From assembly GCA_900893395.1 (NCBI GenBank), contig CAAHFI012044020.1, positions 1-32,176 on the forward strand: 32,176 nt of DNA. Direction: 5' to 3'. Below, piece by piece: positions 18,697 to 27,391 of the stretch. Each line of letters opens with the position of its first letter. Positions within the stretch are counted from its first letter, which is position 1. The stretch comes from Euglena gracilis. Taxonomy: Eukaryota > Euglenozoa > Euglenophyceae > Euglenales > Euglenaceae. The translations under genes and the position numbers were made by a program. The notes under the pieces are model-generated. The model was given only the letters and a program-made list of their open reading frames with translations, was not told the origin of the DNA and ran no database searches.

Positions 18697-19407
18697 ATGG
18701 TTTTTATTTCTGTCATGGGTGCCGGGGACGAGAGGGTAAAGGCGGCCGTGCGGGTCCATGGTGTCTACGAGACCATGTCTACGGCCAAGGCCGCAATCCG
18801 GGAATTGGTGTCGGAGCATTCGGATACGGATGCCTACGTTATCGGCGAAACTCGGCGTTGGATCGCCGTCCGACCGCCTATCAAGGGGTCCGCCGAAGAG
18901 GACGAGGAGATTGCATCCCAATCCAACGATGCTCCGTCCGAGGGACGGATGGGATCGGTGTGCAATATCCGTCGGTCGGAGGCTGTGGCCGCGGGGACCG
19001 AGGGAGCGGCGGCACTTCCTCCCACCGCCGCCGACACTCCCGCGGACCCCGTCGTTGCGGCCGCAACGACCATTCCCGCAGCGGCGCGCCGAGAGGCAGG
19101 GTCCGCCCAACAGAGGCAATTGGATGCTCTGCTACGCGAAACGATTCCCACGGAAGTGACGGACGACGCGCACTATGCGAACCTCCGCGCATGGTACGCC
19201 ACCTTGGTTGCTTTCCAACGGAAGATTCAGGGGCTCCGCGATCACGTTGAGGTAAAGTGTCGGGACACCGCGTCCGAGATTGCGGCGCTCGATGCGGCGC
19301 ACCCGGATTACCGCGGTGCCTTCATGGCCAACTACGAACGCGGACTGCGGGAGTCAGGCCTCGAACTTTCGGCGGTTCCCTTCCTCGCGTTTCTGCGGGA
19401 GGACTAG
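18697..19407 (+). CDS. Protein with a conserved giant-virus N-terminal module (DUF5832-like)
   Basis: The product has 236 residues. The first 60 (MVFISVMGAGDERVKAAVRV, then DTDAYVIGETRRWIAVRPP) have the layout of a short module found in many giant-virus proteins: a hydrophobic strand, a helix with a conserved VHG-type turn, then YV.ET..W.....P. From memory this corresponds to the DUF5832 family, whose function is unknown. A low-complexity acidic, alanine- and proline-rich linker follows (about 62-140), then a helical C-terminal domain (LRAWYATLVAFQRKIQGLRD, YRGAFMANYERGLRESGLEL). The gene looks whole, starts at a good ATG, and converges with the minus-strand gene ending at 19404, overlapping by four bases. 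Confidence 0.75.
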   Translation: MVFISVMGAGDERVKAAVRVHGVYETMSTAKAAIRELVSEHSDTDAYVIGETRRWIAVRPPIKGSAEEDEEIASQSNDAPSEGRMGSVCNIRRSEAVAAGTEGAAALPPTAADTPADPVVAAATTIPAAARREAGSAQQRQLDALLRETIPTEVTDDAHYANLRAWYATLVAFQRKIQGLRDHVEVKCRDTASEIAALDAAHPDYRGAFMANYERGLRESGLELSAVPFLAFLRED

Positions 19408-19895
19408 GCGTGCAGGGAAAAGCGTTGGAAGACGGCGGGCACGGATGCGTCCGGAGGAGGGTACACGATGGAGGAGGCGTTGAGTAGAATTCCGGCACAA
19501 AAGTCTCCGCTGCGGTCGACGAAGATTCGCAGGTAGACGAATAGTTCGGCCAAGTCCTCGTTGGTTTCGGCGGCAAGGGCATAAATGAAAACCGTACCGG
19601 TGCGAAACGGCCACGTATGCATCAGAATAGCAAAGGCACTGCGCTTCGCGTTGGCAACGAAGGCTATACGGCGCGAACAACGATCATCATCGCTCGGTTG
19701 GATCCCCGCGGTTGTGCGTTCACCGGTTTCCGCGTCGAAGTGGGGCGCAACCTCGTCATCGTGCGATTCCAATGCATTCTTGGGCGGCCAAAAATCGTCC
19801 GGAAGTGTGGGGTATTGTGCACGGATCGTTTCAATGCCGGTGGGGTCGCGAAGGAGACAGAAAAACCTCGTCGTTGGGAAACGCCTTTTTTTTAA
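19404..19895 (-). CDS. Unrecognised protein, N-terminus unclear
   Basis: A clean frame encodes RFFCLLRDPTGIETIRAQYP, then RRIAFVANAKRSAFAILMHT, GTVFIYALAAETNEDLAELF and VFQRFSLHA. It looks like a compact alpha/beta domain of at least 160 residues. No ATG lies near the start of the coding-like part (the first in frame is at 19622), and a run of A precedes it, so the start is uncertain. It lies 20 bp downstream of the phosphatidyltransferase on the same strand and may be read from the same transcript. No family recognised. Confidence 0.5.
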   Translation of the reverse strand, partial: LKKRRFPTTRFFCLLRDPTGIETIRAQYPTLPDDFWPPKNALESHDDEVAPHFDAETGERTTAGIQPSDDDRCSRRIAFVANAKRSAFAILMHTWPFRTGTVFIYALAAETNEDLAELFVYLRIFVDRSGDFCAGILLNASSIVYPPPDASVPAVFQRFSLHA

Positions 19896-19915
19896 ATCAC
19901 AAAGAACACTTTTTT

Positions 19916-20524
19916 TTATTTTTCCTCCGATCGGACGGGCAACGCAAAGAGACAGGCCACCAAAACAACGGAAAGTAGATTGGACGTCGCGTAGCCCGTG
20001 TAGCGCGACCATCGGACCCATTCGTTGCAGGGACACAAAACCTGGAGGGCGTCCAGCGTTTCCCATTGGCGCTCCGTGCCGGGGCGGTGCAGTCGCTGCT
20101 GACACCCGATGTTAACACAGAGACCCGCGGCGGCGACCGCAAAACCGACCAAAAACAGGGACTGCGTGAGGGCATTCTTAAATCGACCGTACGCGGTGAA
20201 GGCAATCAACGCATAGACGATCAGGTCGGTAGTATGGTCGTAGAAGTCGCCGAATCGTGACGTCATTCCGTTGCGGCGCGCGAACTGTCCATCGAGACAG
20301 TCAAATACGTAGGCAAGCGCGAAGAAGCCGGCGAATCCGAGGACGGATTCCCGGCGGAGACACCATACGGCGGCGAGACCGCAGGCGAAACTGTACGTCG
20401 TTATCATATTGGGGGTGTGGCCGGTGGCCCGAAGTGCCGGTAGCCAGCGCGCGGTGCGCGCCAAAAGCCAGGCATCCAATGTATTTTCCAAATCCGGAGC
20501 GATTTTATCGGCGGCCTCCTCCAT
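19916..20524 (-). CDS. CDP-alcohol phosphatidyltransferase
   Basis: The product has 202 residues and several membrane helices. The complete catalytic signature is present: D75, D78-G79, A82-R83, G92, D96 and D100, fitting D-x2-D-G-x2-A-R-x8-G-x3-D-x3-D. These aspartates bind two metal ions and the CDP-alcohol, and the enzyme moves the phospho-alcohol to or from a lipid acceptor (as in choline, ethanolamine, inositol or glycerol-phosphate transferases). GHTPNMITTYSFACG before the motif is the conserved N-terminal helix. The protein is shorter than the eukaryotic choline/ethanolamine enzymes and lacks their last helices. The substrate cannot be told from the sequence. It would act in host or virion membranes. 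It looks whole, preceded by TATATATTTTCATAAGA before the ATG. Confidence 0.88.
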   Translation of the reverse strand: MEEAADKIAPDLENTLDAWLLARTARWLPALRATGHTPNMITTYSFACGLAAVWCLRRESVLGFAGFFALAYVFDCLDGQFARRNGMTSRFGDFYDHTTDLIVYALIAFTAYGRFKNALTQSLFLVGFAVAAAGLCVNIGCQQRLHRPGTERQWETLDALQVLCPCNEWVRWSRYTGYATSNLLSVVLVACLFALPVRSEEK

Positions 20525-20545
20525 TCTTATGAAAATATATATCTG
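20525..20545 (-). promoter_or_regulatory. AT-rich promoter-like stretch upstream of the phosphatidyltransferase
   Basis: On the minus strand the sequence before the ATG reads GATATATATTTTCATAAGA. It is TATA-like and lies between two strongly AT-rich tracts. Assignment is by position and composition only. Confidence 0.3.
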
Positions 20546-20641
20546 TCTGTCTTTTCTCTTTGTTTTTTTTTAAATCGGATACGTTTGCTTCCGATTCAAC
20601 CCCCCACCAAAAAAAATAATCCTTTTCACTAACCGGATTAG

Positions 20642-21560
20642 TTAGAGTCCTGTCATTTCATGGTCTCCTTTATGCTTGCTGTCTTCCGGACGCGTTCCGG
20701 GTCGAGAGGCACTTTTCCCGCCCGCATTACGTAGAATGTCCAGCGCCGGCTGTACGTTGATCGGTTTGATGTTTTGCACTCGTTCGATGAACGTGGTGAC
20801 ATCACCCAGCTTTGTAGGATCGATGTTCGCGGAGAACTTGGGAAATTCGATGGCGTTGAGGGCCTCCAAAAATCGATGGTACGAACCGGTATCCGATCCA
20901 CTTGAGGTTGCCGTTGGCGAACACGTGCAGGAGATGCACCACGACGCCCGATTTTTCGGTCGTCAGCTTTCCGGTTTCCACCGCGGCACGGAACTTTTCG
21001 TGGAACATTTTCACATCCAACGGCATCGACGGCTGATGCGCCTCGCGGAGCAGATCGATGACGACGGCGCGCTCCTCCGGCGACCAGCATTGCTGCTCCG
21101 CATGTTTCTGGAGGCGTTCGATGAATTGGCTGATGTCTTCGTCGCCGCCTGGCTGCGGCTATTGCGGTTGGTCTTTTTTGGGCTTTTTGTTGGGACTGGG
21201 AGAATCTCCCCTGGCCTGTCTCTTTTCGGTAGCTTTCTGTTTGCGTTCCTTTGATTCCTCTCGTCGTCTTAATCGTTCTGCCGCTACCACTTCGGGGGGT
21301 GGTTTCACAATGTTATCCGCAGGTGGCCGAGGTTGCTTTTTTACTTGACCGTTGGCTGGACTCTGCGATCGGTTTTTAGCTGGGGCAGGACTGGTTGGAG
21401 CTGGACTCTGGGATCGGTTTGCTGGGACTGGACTCGAAGATGGACTCTGGGATTGATTACGACCGGGAACCGGGGATTGACTGGTCGTTTGTTTGGTTTC
21501 TTTTCTCTTCCTTGGAGATGGACTCAGGGGTTGGCTCTGATCTTGATTTTTTGGTGGCAT
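20642..21560 (-). pseudogene. Proline/serine/lysine-rich protein gene, broken
   Basis: The N-terminal 130 residues are low-complexity with repeated SQSP units (NQSQSPSSSPVPANRSQSPA) and basic patches (KKPKKDQ), like a disordered phosphorylated tail. A folded, helical C-terminal domain follows (DISQFIERLQKHAEQQCWSP, AVVIDLLREAHQ, FHEKFRAAVETGKL, VTTFIERVQNIKPINV). The internal SQSP repeats are a likely source of length variation. The gene looks broken in about two places. The disordered basic tail with a small helical domain is compatible with a DNA-packaging or virion core protein, but that is a guess. No family recognised. Confidence 0.6.
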
Positions 21561-21817
21561 CTTTTTTTTTCCTCTTGTACTCGGGTTCAATCCTTTACTA
21601 TGATAGAAAAAATATCAAGGAAAAATTACGCTTGAAATTTTTCCCCTTCTACTTCTTCCACATACCCACCGGCCTTCACAGCTCTTTTGCATGGCTCTGT
21701 GGAAGGTGTCGCGTCGCAGTGAGCCGGTCATGCTTCGGAACTTGACCCAGAGCGCGACATTGTGCTTTGCATGCCTCGCCCATCCACGGACCCGCAGAGA
21801 ATTTTGGAGAACAAAAT

Positions 21818-22672
21818 ATGGTCCTTGACATTTCGGGGGAAAAAAAACCCTCGCCAGTATTATGTTGGTCAGCGTTTTTGAATCCGCGGTTTCCGGGATC
21901 GCACCGCGTTCCCATTCGCTCGTCGTGGTTGGAGGCCAGCTACCTGCAGTACGTTCCGAACTCACGGACCGTGTTGGTGGACTCCGCGGCCGATCGTCTC
22001 CGACCGATGGTCATCGAATTTCCGGAGGGTTTCTGTCACGGTCTACGCAGCTTCGAGCAGGGCGAGACCATTCTCATGTCCTTCGCCGTCTACGACCCCC
22101 GCCGGGGTCCCTCTCCGCAACAGCGCCAGACCATGGTGCGCATGGACCGGTTTTCCGACTTCCTGGCGTCCGTTTGCGTCCGCTGCGACGCACTGCGCCG
22201 AGTCATCGGCGAGCCTGCTGACGGCGGCATTACGGCAGTACCGCGCTCCGATCTGCACATCGCTCGACCGCTGTCTACCGGCGGCGACGCAGACGAACCG
22301 GTGCGTGCACGGTACTGCACGACCAAAGTGCTGACGATGCCGCGGTACGCGACAAAGTGGTTGACGCCCGGCGGTGCGCCCGTGCCGCTGAAACACGTAC
22401 GCGACTGGGCCAACTTCCGGGTGATTCCCTATATCAACGTCGAGGAGATCTACGTCGACAACGGCGGGCTTCGGCGCTTCGTACAGCTGAAGCTCTGCGA
22501 GTGCATCGTGCATCCGCCCGACGTCCAGGCCGCCCGTGGGGGCGGGGTGCGGCGGAGTGCGGCCTTTCCGGATCGTCCGTGCATTACCGCCGCCGACATT
22601 GATATGCATTGCGCCGATCCCGAAGAAGATGGCGGAGAGCGTCCGGTTGCGAAGCGTCCGCGCATTGCCTGA
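21818..22672 (+). CDS. Unrecognised protein with basic C-terminus, possibly nucleic-acid-binding
   Basis: From the ATG at 21818 the product has 284 residues; coding-like sequence also lies upstream from about 21690 in another frame, so the N-terminus is uncertain. Beta-rich blocks are seen (LRPMVIEFPEGFCHGLRSF, ETILMSFAVYDP, VRDWANFRVIPYINVEEIYV, FVQLKLCECIVHP). The tail is acidic then basic (DPEEDGG then RPVAKRPRIA), the last part resembling a nuclear localisation signal. Several giant-virus single-stranded-DNA-binding proteins have a comparable size, a beta-rich core and a charged tail; this is only a possibility. Cysteines are scattered, without a clear zinc site. It is convergent with the membrane-protein gene ending at 22765. 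Confidence 0.6.
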   Translation: MVLDISGEKKPSPVLCWSAFLNPRFPGSHRVPIRSSWLEASYLQYVPNSRTVLVDSAADRLRPMVIEFPEGFCHGLRSFEQGETILMSFAVYDPRRGPSPQQRQTMVRMDRFSDFLASVCVRCDALRRVIGEPADGGITAVPRSDLHIARPLSTGGDADEPVRARYCTTKVLTMPRYATKWLTPGGAPVPLKHVRDWANFRVIPYINVEEIYVDNGGLRRFVQLKLCECIVHPPDVQAARGGGVRRSAAFPDRPCITAADIDMHCADPEEDGGERPVAKRPRIA

Positions 22673-22764
22673 CCAACCTTCTTTCGTTTTACACTGTCGC
22701 CTGTATGTTTCCCTTCCCCTCTGATACATCGTGACTTCAACGAACGCACAAAGAAAACCCACAG

Positions 22765-23580
22765 TCAGTCGTCCGAATGCCGGCCGCCGGGGCCACCACC
22801 GCTCGGCATCATCATGAGAACGATGATCAGTACGACGACCATGGCGATGCCGTTGGCATACGCCGAACCGATGGACCCCACGGCACCGGATATACCGTTG
22901 ATAGCACTGGCGGCATTGTTAAACAAAGAATTGAAGGGATCCGTGCTGTGTTGCTTGTCTTCCGATGTCACCTTGGAAACCCAGTCGCGCACCTCGCTCG
23001 CCTCCATGACGGTTTCGGTGATTTTCTTGCCGAACACCGAGGCCATGACCTTCGTCACACTCTTTTGGGTGACGTTGTTATCGCCGCAGGGAATGTAGAA
23101 CGTGGTCCCTGAGATGGTCTGCTGGGTGTCGTAGCGTTGATTGATGATGGTTTGCACGGTCTCCTTAATGCGTCGTTCGATATTCGTACGTGTTTTGGAG
23201 GACACCGAAATGCGCTGGTCCGTATCCGTGGAATCGGTGAAGGCCAGCAACCCATCCTTGCGTTTTTCCACCTTGTTTCCCGACAGCGACTCGATCTTTC
23301 TTGAAATCTTGTTACTGAGGTCGGCGCTGTTGATGCGCTCGATGGATTTAGCGATGATCCCGGCGCTCACGGATTCCTGAGTCACGTTGAGGTTCCGCGG
23401 CGGCGACCACCACGGACAGCCGTCCCACGGTTTGAAGGTGACGTTTGTAATGAGCTGATTCGTATAGCCGGCCTGGGACAGGTTGGTCGATTCCTCGGTA
23501 ATCTGTTCGTCGACGACGTTGGTCAAACTTTCCGACAGGTACTCCTGCACCTGCGACGTCTTGCTTTTTCCGCCTCCCAT
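22765..23580 (-). CDS. Myristoylated membrane protein of the L1R/F9L/E248R type
   Basis: The product has 271 residues and starts MGGGKSKTSQ, a strong N-myristoylation signal (G2, S6). A large polar ectodomain follows with C55 and C165, and two related NVTQ(E/K)SV segments (65-71 and 169-175) that suggest an internal duplication. A single membrane helix (GIAMVVVLIIVLMMM, about 244-258) lies near the C-terminus, before a short GGGPGG tail. This layout is that of poxvirus L1R and F9L and African swine fever virus E248R, virion inner-membrane proteins needed for entry and fusion. The poxvirus proteins have more cysteines; only two are clear here. It lies 54 bp downstream of a two-helix membrane protein on the same strand, probably a virion-membrane gene pair. 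It looks whole. Confidence 0.88.
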   Translation of the reverse strand: MGGGKSKTSQVQEYLSESLTNVVDEQITEESTNLSQAGYTNQLITNVTFKPWDGCPWWSPPRNLNVTQESVSAGIIAKSIERINSADLSNKISRKIESLSGNKVEKRKDGLLAFTDSTDTDQRISVSSKTRTNIERRIKETVQTIINQRYDTQQTISGTTFYIPCGDNNVTQKSVTKVMASVFGKKITETVMEASEVRDWVSKVTSEDKQHSTDPFNSLFNNAASAINGISGAVGSIGSAYANGIAMVVVLIIVLMMMPSGGGPGGRHSDD

Positions 23581-23634
23581 ATTTCCCCTCTTTTTTTTCC
23601 CACCGAACCAAACTTGTCGACAATGATTCGTTTC

Positions 23635-23835
23635 CTATAACTGTCCGGCGATCGCGAAACAAAGCCACGCGCCAACGGCAAAACCAACGACCGTACCGAC
23701 GTCGCGCTGGTTTTCGCCCTTCTTCCATTCATGCCAGCCGGCAAAGCCCAAGGATATTCCCACGATCCAGAGTGCAATCTTGATCAGCATCGGGATCAGG
23801 CTCCGCGCCATCAAAGCCACCAAGAACACAGCCAT
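23635..23835 (-). CDS. Small two-helix membrane protein
   Basis: The product has 66 residues: a hydrophobic N-terminal helix (MAVFLVALMARSLIPMLIKI then ALWIVGISLGFAG), a short charged loop (WHEWKKGENQRD) and a second helix (VGTVVGFAVGAWLCFAIAG). It is upstream of the L1R/F9L-like gene on the same strand and may share its transcript. Short two-helix proteins are common in the inner virion membrane of large DNA viruses (for example African swine fever virus and poxvirus assembly proteins), but no specific match was recognised. The region upstream is very AT-rich with several A/T runs, consistent with a promoter. Confidence 0.65.
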   Translation of the reverse strand: MAVFLVALMARSLIPMLIKIALWIVGISLGFAGWHEWKKGENQRDVGTVVGFAVGAWLCFAIAGQL

Positions 23836-23947
23836 TGGTCAACGATTCAATAATATTTTTTTCTTTGTCGATTCCCCCTTTTTTTTCTCTGATAACATTT
23901 TTTTTTATGCAATTGAAAGAAGGCTCACGAAAAAAAAAAACACCCAA

Positions 23948-24061
23948 TTATTTTTTCGGGGTGATTTTTCCGTCCTGTTTTTTGTTCGTCGTCGCCTTCT
24001 GGGATTTTATCGCCACGTCGAAAAATTGCCGGTCGAGCGCTTTGCGACGCAGCCGATCCAT
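23948..24061 (-). CDS. Short basic protein
   Basis: From the ATG at 24061 the frame gives 37 residues: MDRLRRKALDRQFFDVAIKS followed by a lysine-rich tail (KKQDGKITPKK). The open frame extends upstream to about 24172 with an arginine-rich sequence but no ATG. It overlaps the opposite-strand start of the zinc-finger gene, so one of the two may be spurious. It is on the same strand as the two membrane-protein genes. Low certainty. Confidence 0.3.
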   Translation of the reverse strand: MDRLRRKALDRQFFDVAIKSQKATTNKKQDGKITPKK

Positions 24062-24775
24062 GGCCGCACGTCCGCCTTCCGCACGAAGACCCCGCGGCCG
24101 ACTGCGGCCTGACGGCGTGTCGCGGCTGCTTCGACGGCCCCCGAAACCACGGAGCGCGCCAGCGCTGTCCACACTGCCGATGGCCGTGCGTCATGCCGAA
24201 GGTTGCTACGGCGGATCCGTTGGTCATGCGGTTACTCGGTCCCATTGCCGTCCGCTGCGAGCATTGTGCCGCCACCACCACGGTGGCGGAAATATCCACC
24301 CACCTCCGAACGTGTGTGAGGCGTCGAATCGCCGATTTGTCGCGGGGTCAAGATTGGTCGCGCCAACCGTACAACATCTGTCAGGGAACGAGCTCCGGTT
24401 GCACGCCGCCGCGTTGTCAGTGGGAGGAACACGTCGCACACCTACTGGCCGACGGATGTTCGCTCTTTTTTGAGTGAGTGGATCTACGAGCTGCTCCGGA
24501 ACGGGATCGATTACCTGGAGACCCACGGTTTCATCGCCGCGTTGCGGCGGTGTCCGGTCGACGTCTTGACCCTGTGGCTCGATGTCGGTGAATGCGCGCC
24601 GCCCCGTACTGTGGGACCGCAAGAGTTTGCGGTCTGCCTGTGCATCATCAACGAGGTGTCGTCGAAGCTTCCGGATGCCTTGTTAGGCCGGACGCTACGA
24701 TTGCTCAACGCCGCAGCCCTCCGGTCCATCGCTGCAAACGATTCCGCCGGTCTCAAGCGCCTGTTCGAGCTGCCG

Positions 24776-24917
24776 GTAACACTCACAAACAGAGCGGAGC
24801 TGACCGGGGGGTGTGTGTGTGTGTGTGTGCCTGTCAATGTCTGTGCCTTCGTTTTTTTTCCTCGTACGTAGGTTCGTCAATCACATCTTCTTCTCTCGTT
24901 CTCCCGTTTTCTTGTAG
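24776..24917 (+). other. Candidate spliceosomal intron, 142 bp
   Basis: The interruption starts GTAACAC and ends with a long pyrimidine tract and TTTTCTTGTAG directly before GC-rich coding sequence (ATGCGGCAGCGC). Inside lie nine TG units and a run of eight T. The composition contrast with the flanks is sharp at the right end. Spliceosomal introns are known in some giant viruses with a nuclear phase, such as pandoraviruses. Confidence 0.35.
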
Positions 24918-27267
24918 ATGCGGCAGCGCATCCGCGACGTGGTCGTCAACTGCGAACTTCCGTGCACGGCCGAAATGGCCGACCTGTGCATCCTATGGCT
25001 GCGCCACCATCATCTCAATGCGACCGACTGGACGCGTACGGAAATGGAAAATTTTTGCAGGCAACCGAATTTACGGATGGAGGACTTTGCCAATCTCATC
25101 TGCGTGGCCCATGCTGAGGCCGCCTCGTACGGTGCACTGCTCGGTGTGTGCCTGCGTGAATGGCGCGACCGACAGTACCGCGAGGGAGACCCCCTGGGCT
25201 CGATGGCCCGCGCATCGTCCGCCGCAACCCTCAATATGGCGCATGCCACCCTCCTGGTGGCGGATTCGATTCCGGAATTGATGCGGCGGTTGGACGTTTG
25301 CGTGCGAGACGCGCTCGATGCAGGATGTATTAATGCGGTGCGTTTGGTGGATGCCGTTTCCTTTGCTGCCGACCGGTACGATGCAGCGGTCGAAAGTCAC
25401 GAGAGCGTATCGGCGCTGGCCGGTGGCATCGTCGTTCGTCTGCTTCGCGGTGACCTTGGAAGGCATCCGATCGCACTTCCCGTTGCGGTGGCGGCCGCGG
25501 TCCCCATCTCCGACCTCTCGGTGGCGGTGGCGGTGGGTGCCATCGAAAGTGTGCATCAATTGGTGCCTATCCACCACCGCATGTTGAAAGTGGTTGATTT
25601 GCGAGAGAGCCAACTCGGATACTTTATGCTGATGGTACGGACAATGCCGTGCACGGAGCGTTCCTATCGTGATTTCTTGTTCGCCCACCGTAAGCACATC
25701 GGTCGGGTGGCCGCCACCGTGCTTCCGTTCGCTCTGCGCGACACCTGTCCGGGATCTTCGTGGATGGAACCCAGCCCAGGTTTTTGTAAAAAAAAAAAAA
25801 AACGGATCCGGGTGTTAGTTGCTTATACTTCCGCTCGCCAAGTGGCGTTCAAGTGAGTGTGGTGTGTCTGCGGTGTATAACTTACTTATCGTTACACCAA
25901 CGACTCTCATCCGGAAACGATCATTCGTACGATTGAAAACAAAAGCCTGGCTCAGCCTTCGGTCGCGCCTGGTGTTGTTGCTGTTGGGGCTCAGTATCAG
26001 CAACTCGAGTGAGATATTGGAACGTGCCCTGCACTGGCTCTCCGCCCTTCCCTCCCGGGCATTACCGCGGGCGCGATGGTGGTTCAGTGAGTCCCTCGGT
26101 TCGGAACTCGATGGAATCAAGGATACCGTATTCAGTGAACTTGCGGTGTTTCAGTTTTTACTGCGCCGCATCGGTTTAGGACGCCCGGGCCAAGAATTGG
26201 AGCATCGCATTCTGTGGGTGAAACCGTCGATGTGGAGTTCTGAGACCGTCACAACCCTCGCGAACGTAGCACCGCGGGAATTTGTGGAACGCTGGGTTTG
26301 GATGCGGATGTTCTCGCCCGGTACCCGCCCCGAAACCACCCATACCCTACTGGAGGTCCCCGGATTTGATCGGGCTGACCACCGACAGTGGACGGTTATT
26401 CTTCATCCGGTGGTTTTTTCAGTGTTTTTTTTGCTTCATTTGTTCGTTCCTTTTTTTTTCCCATTGAACGGACCGCCGACGGTGGTTGCATTACCGAATC
26501 GTCGACACACGTCCCCTGCCACGCGGCATTATCGACCCTGTGGTCCGTCTTGTGCATTTGGAAGGGACGCGAGACCCGGAAGCGTTGCACGGGGCGTTGC
26601 GTTTACTCGCACTGAGCGACGCGGAACGCAGCACCACCGTGCGATGGCACGACGCTGCTCAGACGCACCCCATGCAATGGAACATTTGGTCAGAGGCACA
26701 GGTATTTGCCTTGGAACGGTTGTGGCACTGGGCCGTTATGGTACCACCAGAACATCGGCTTCCGGAGGAATTTTGTGACCATTGGCGGAACGACCTCTGC
26801 AACAATTCTGAAAACGAAGCCGTTACCGCCAGATCTTGGCTGGCCTCACTCGCTTGAGGCACTGTGGCCATTTTTTTTTAATTCATTCCATTCGATTGGA
26901 CGTTGAAACACCATCACACTTACACATACACATACAAAAAACCTATATATTTTGAGAGATCCGAAGGGTCATTTTTTTTTATTGTTTTACACATCATCGC
27001 GCACCATCATCCATCATTTATCTTCCACGGTCACAGTGTTTCAATGGGCCTGGTATATTTGTCCATCGGATCATGCATTGGAAAAATTCTGTGAAACCAT
27101 GTGGACACAGGCAGCATGCGAAGGTATCCATCGTTACGTGAAAACATTCGTCCCATTTTTGGGTGCGATAAAACGACGCAGCGCGGCGGGATGCTTTACG
27201 GCGGAGATGTGTCTTCTGTTACACCTCGAGGCTCCGGAACCGGAAAATGACACAGGTTCATTTCTAG

Positions 27268-27391
27268 TACGGTAACTTTTATAAATCACGGAGAACATAA
27301 CTATCAAGATATCACAAAAAAAACGGAAGAATTTACCAGAAAATATGAAGTTTTGTGTTTATATAAATCCCTGCCAGGGAAAATTACACTA
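27268..27391. mobile_element. MITE-like element, 124 bp, subtype 2
   Basis: It begins TACGGTAACTTTTATAAATC and ends GGGAAAATTACACTA, imperfect inverted copies. Its right half matches the element at 5777-5901 (TATATAAATCCC then a GGAAA..TTACACTA end). It interrupts the long zinc-finger gene. Confidence 0.6.

Noticed and set aside
24811-24829. CRISPR-like or regulatory repeat
   Set aside because: It is a plain TG microsatellite. No spaced repeats of CRISPR type occur anywhere in the window.
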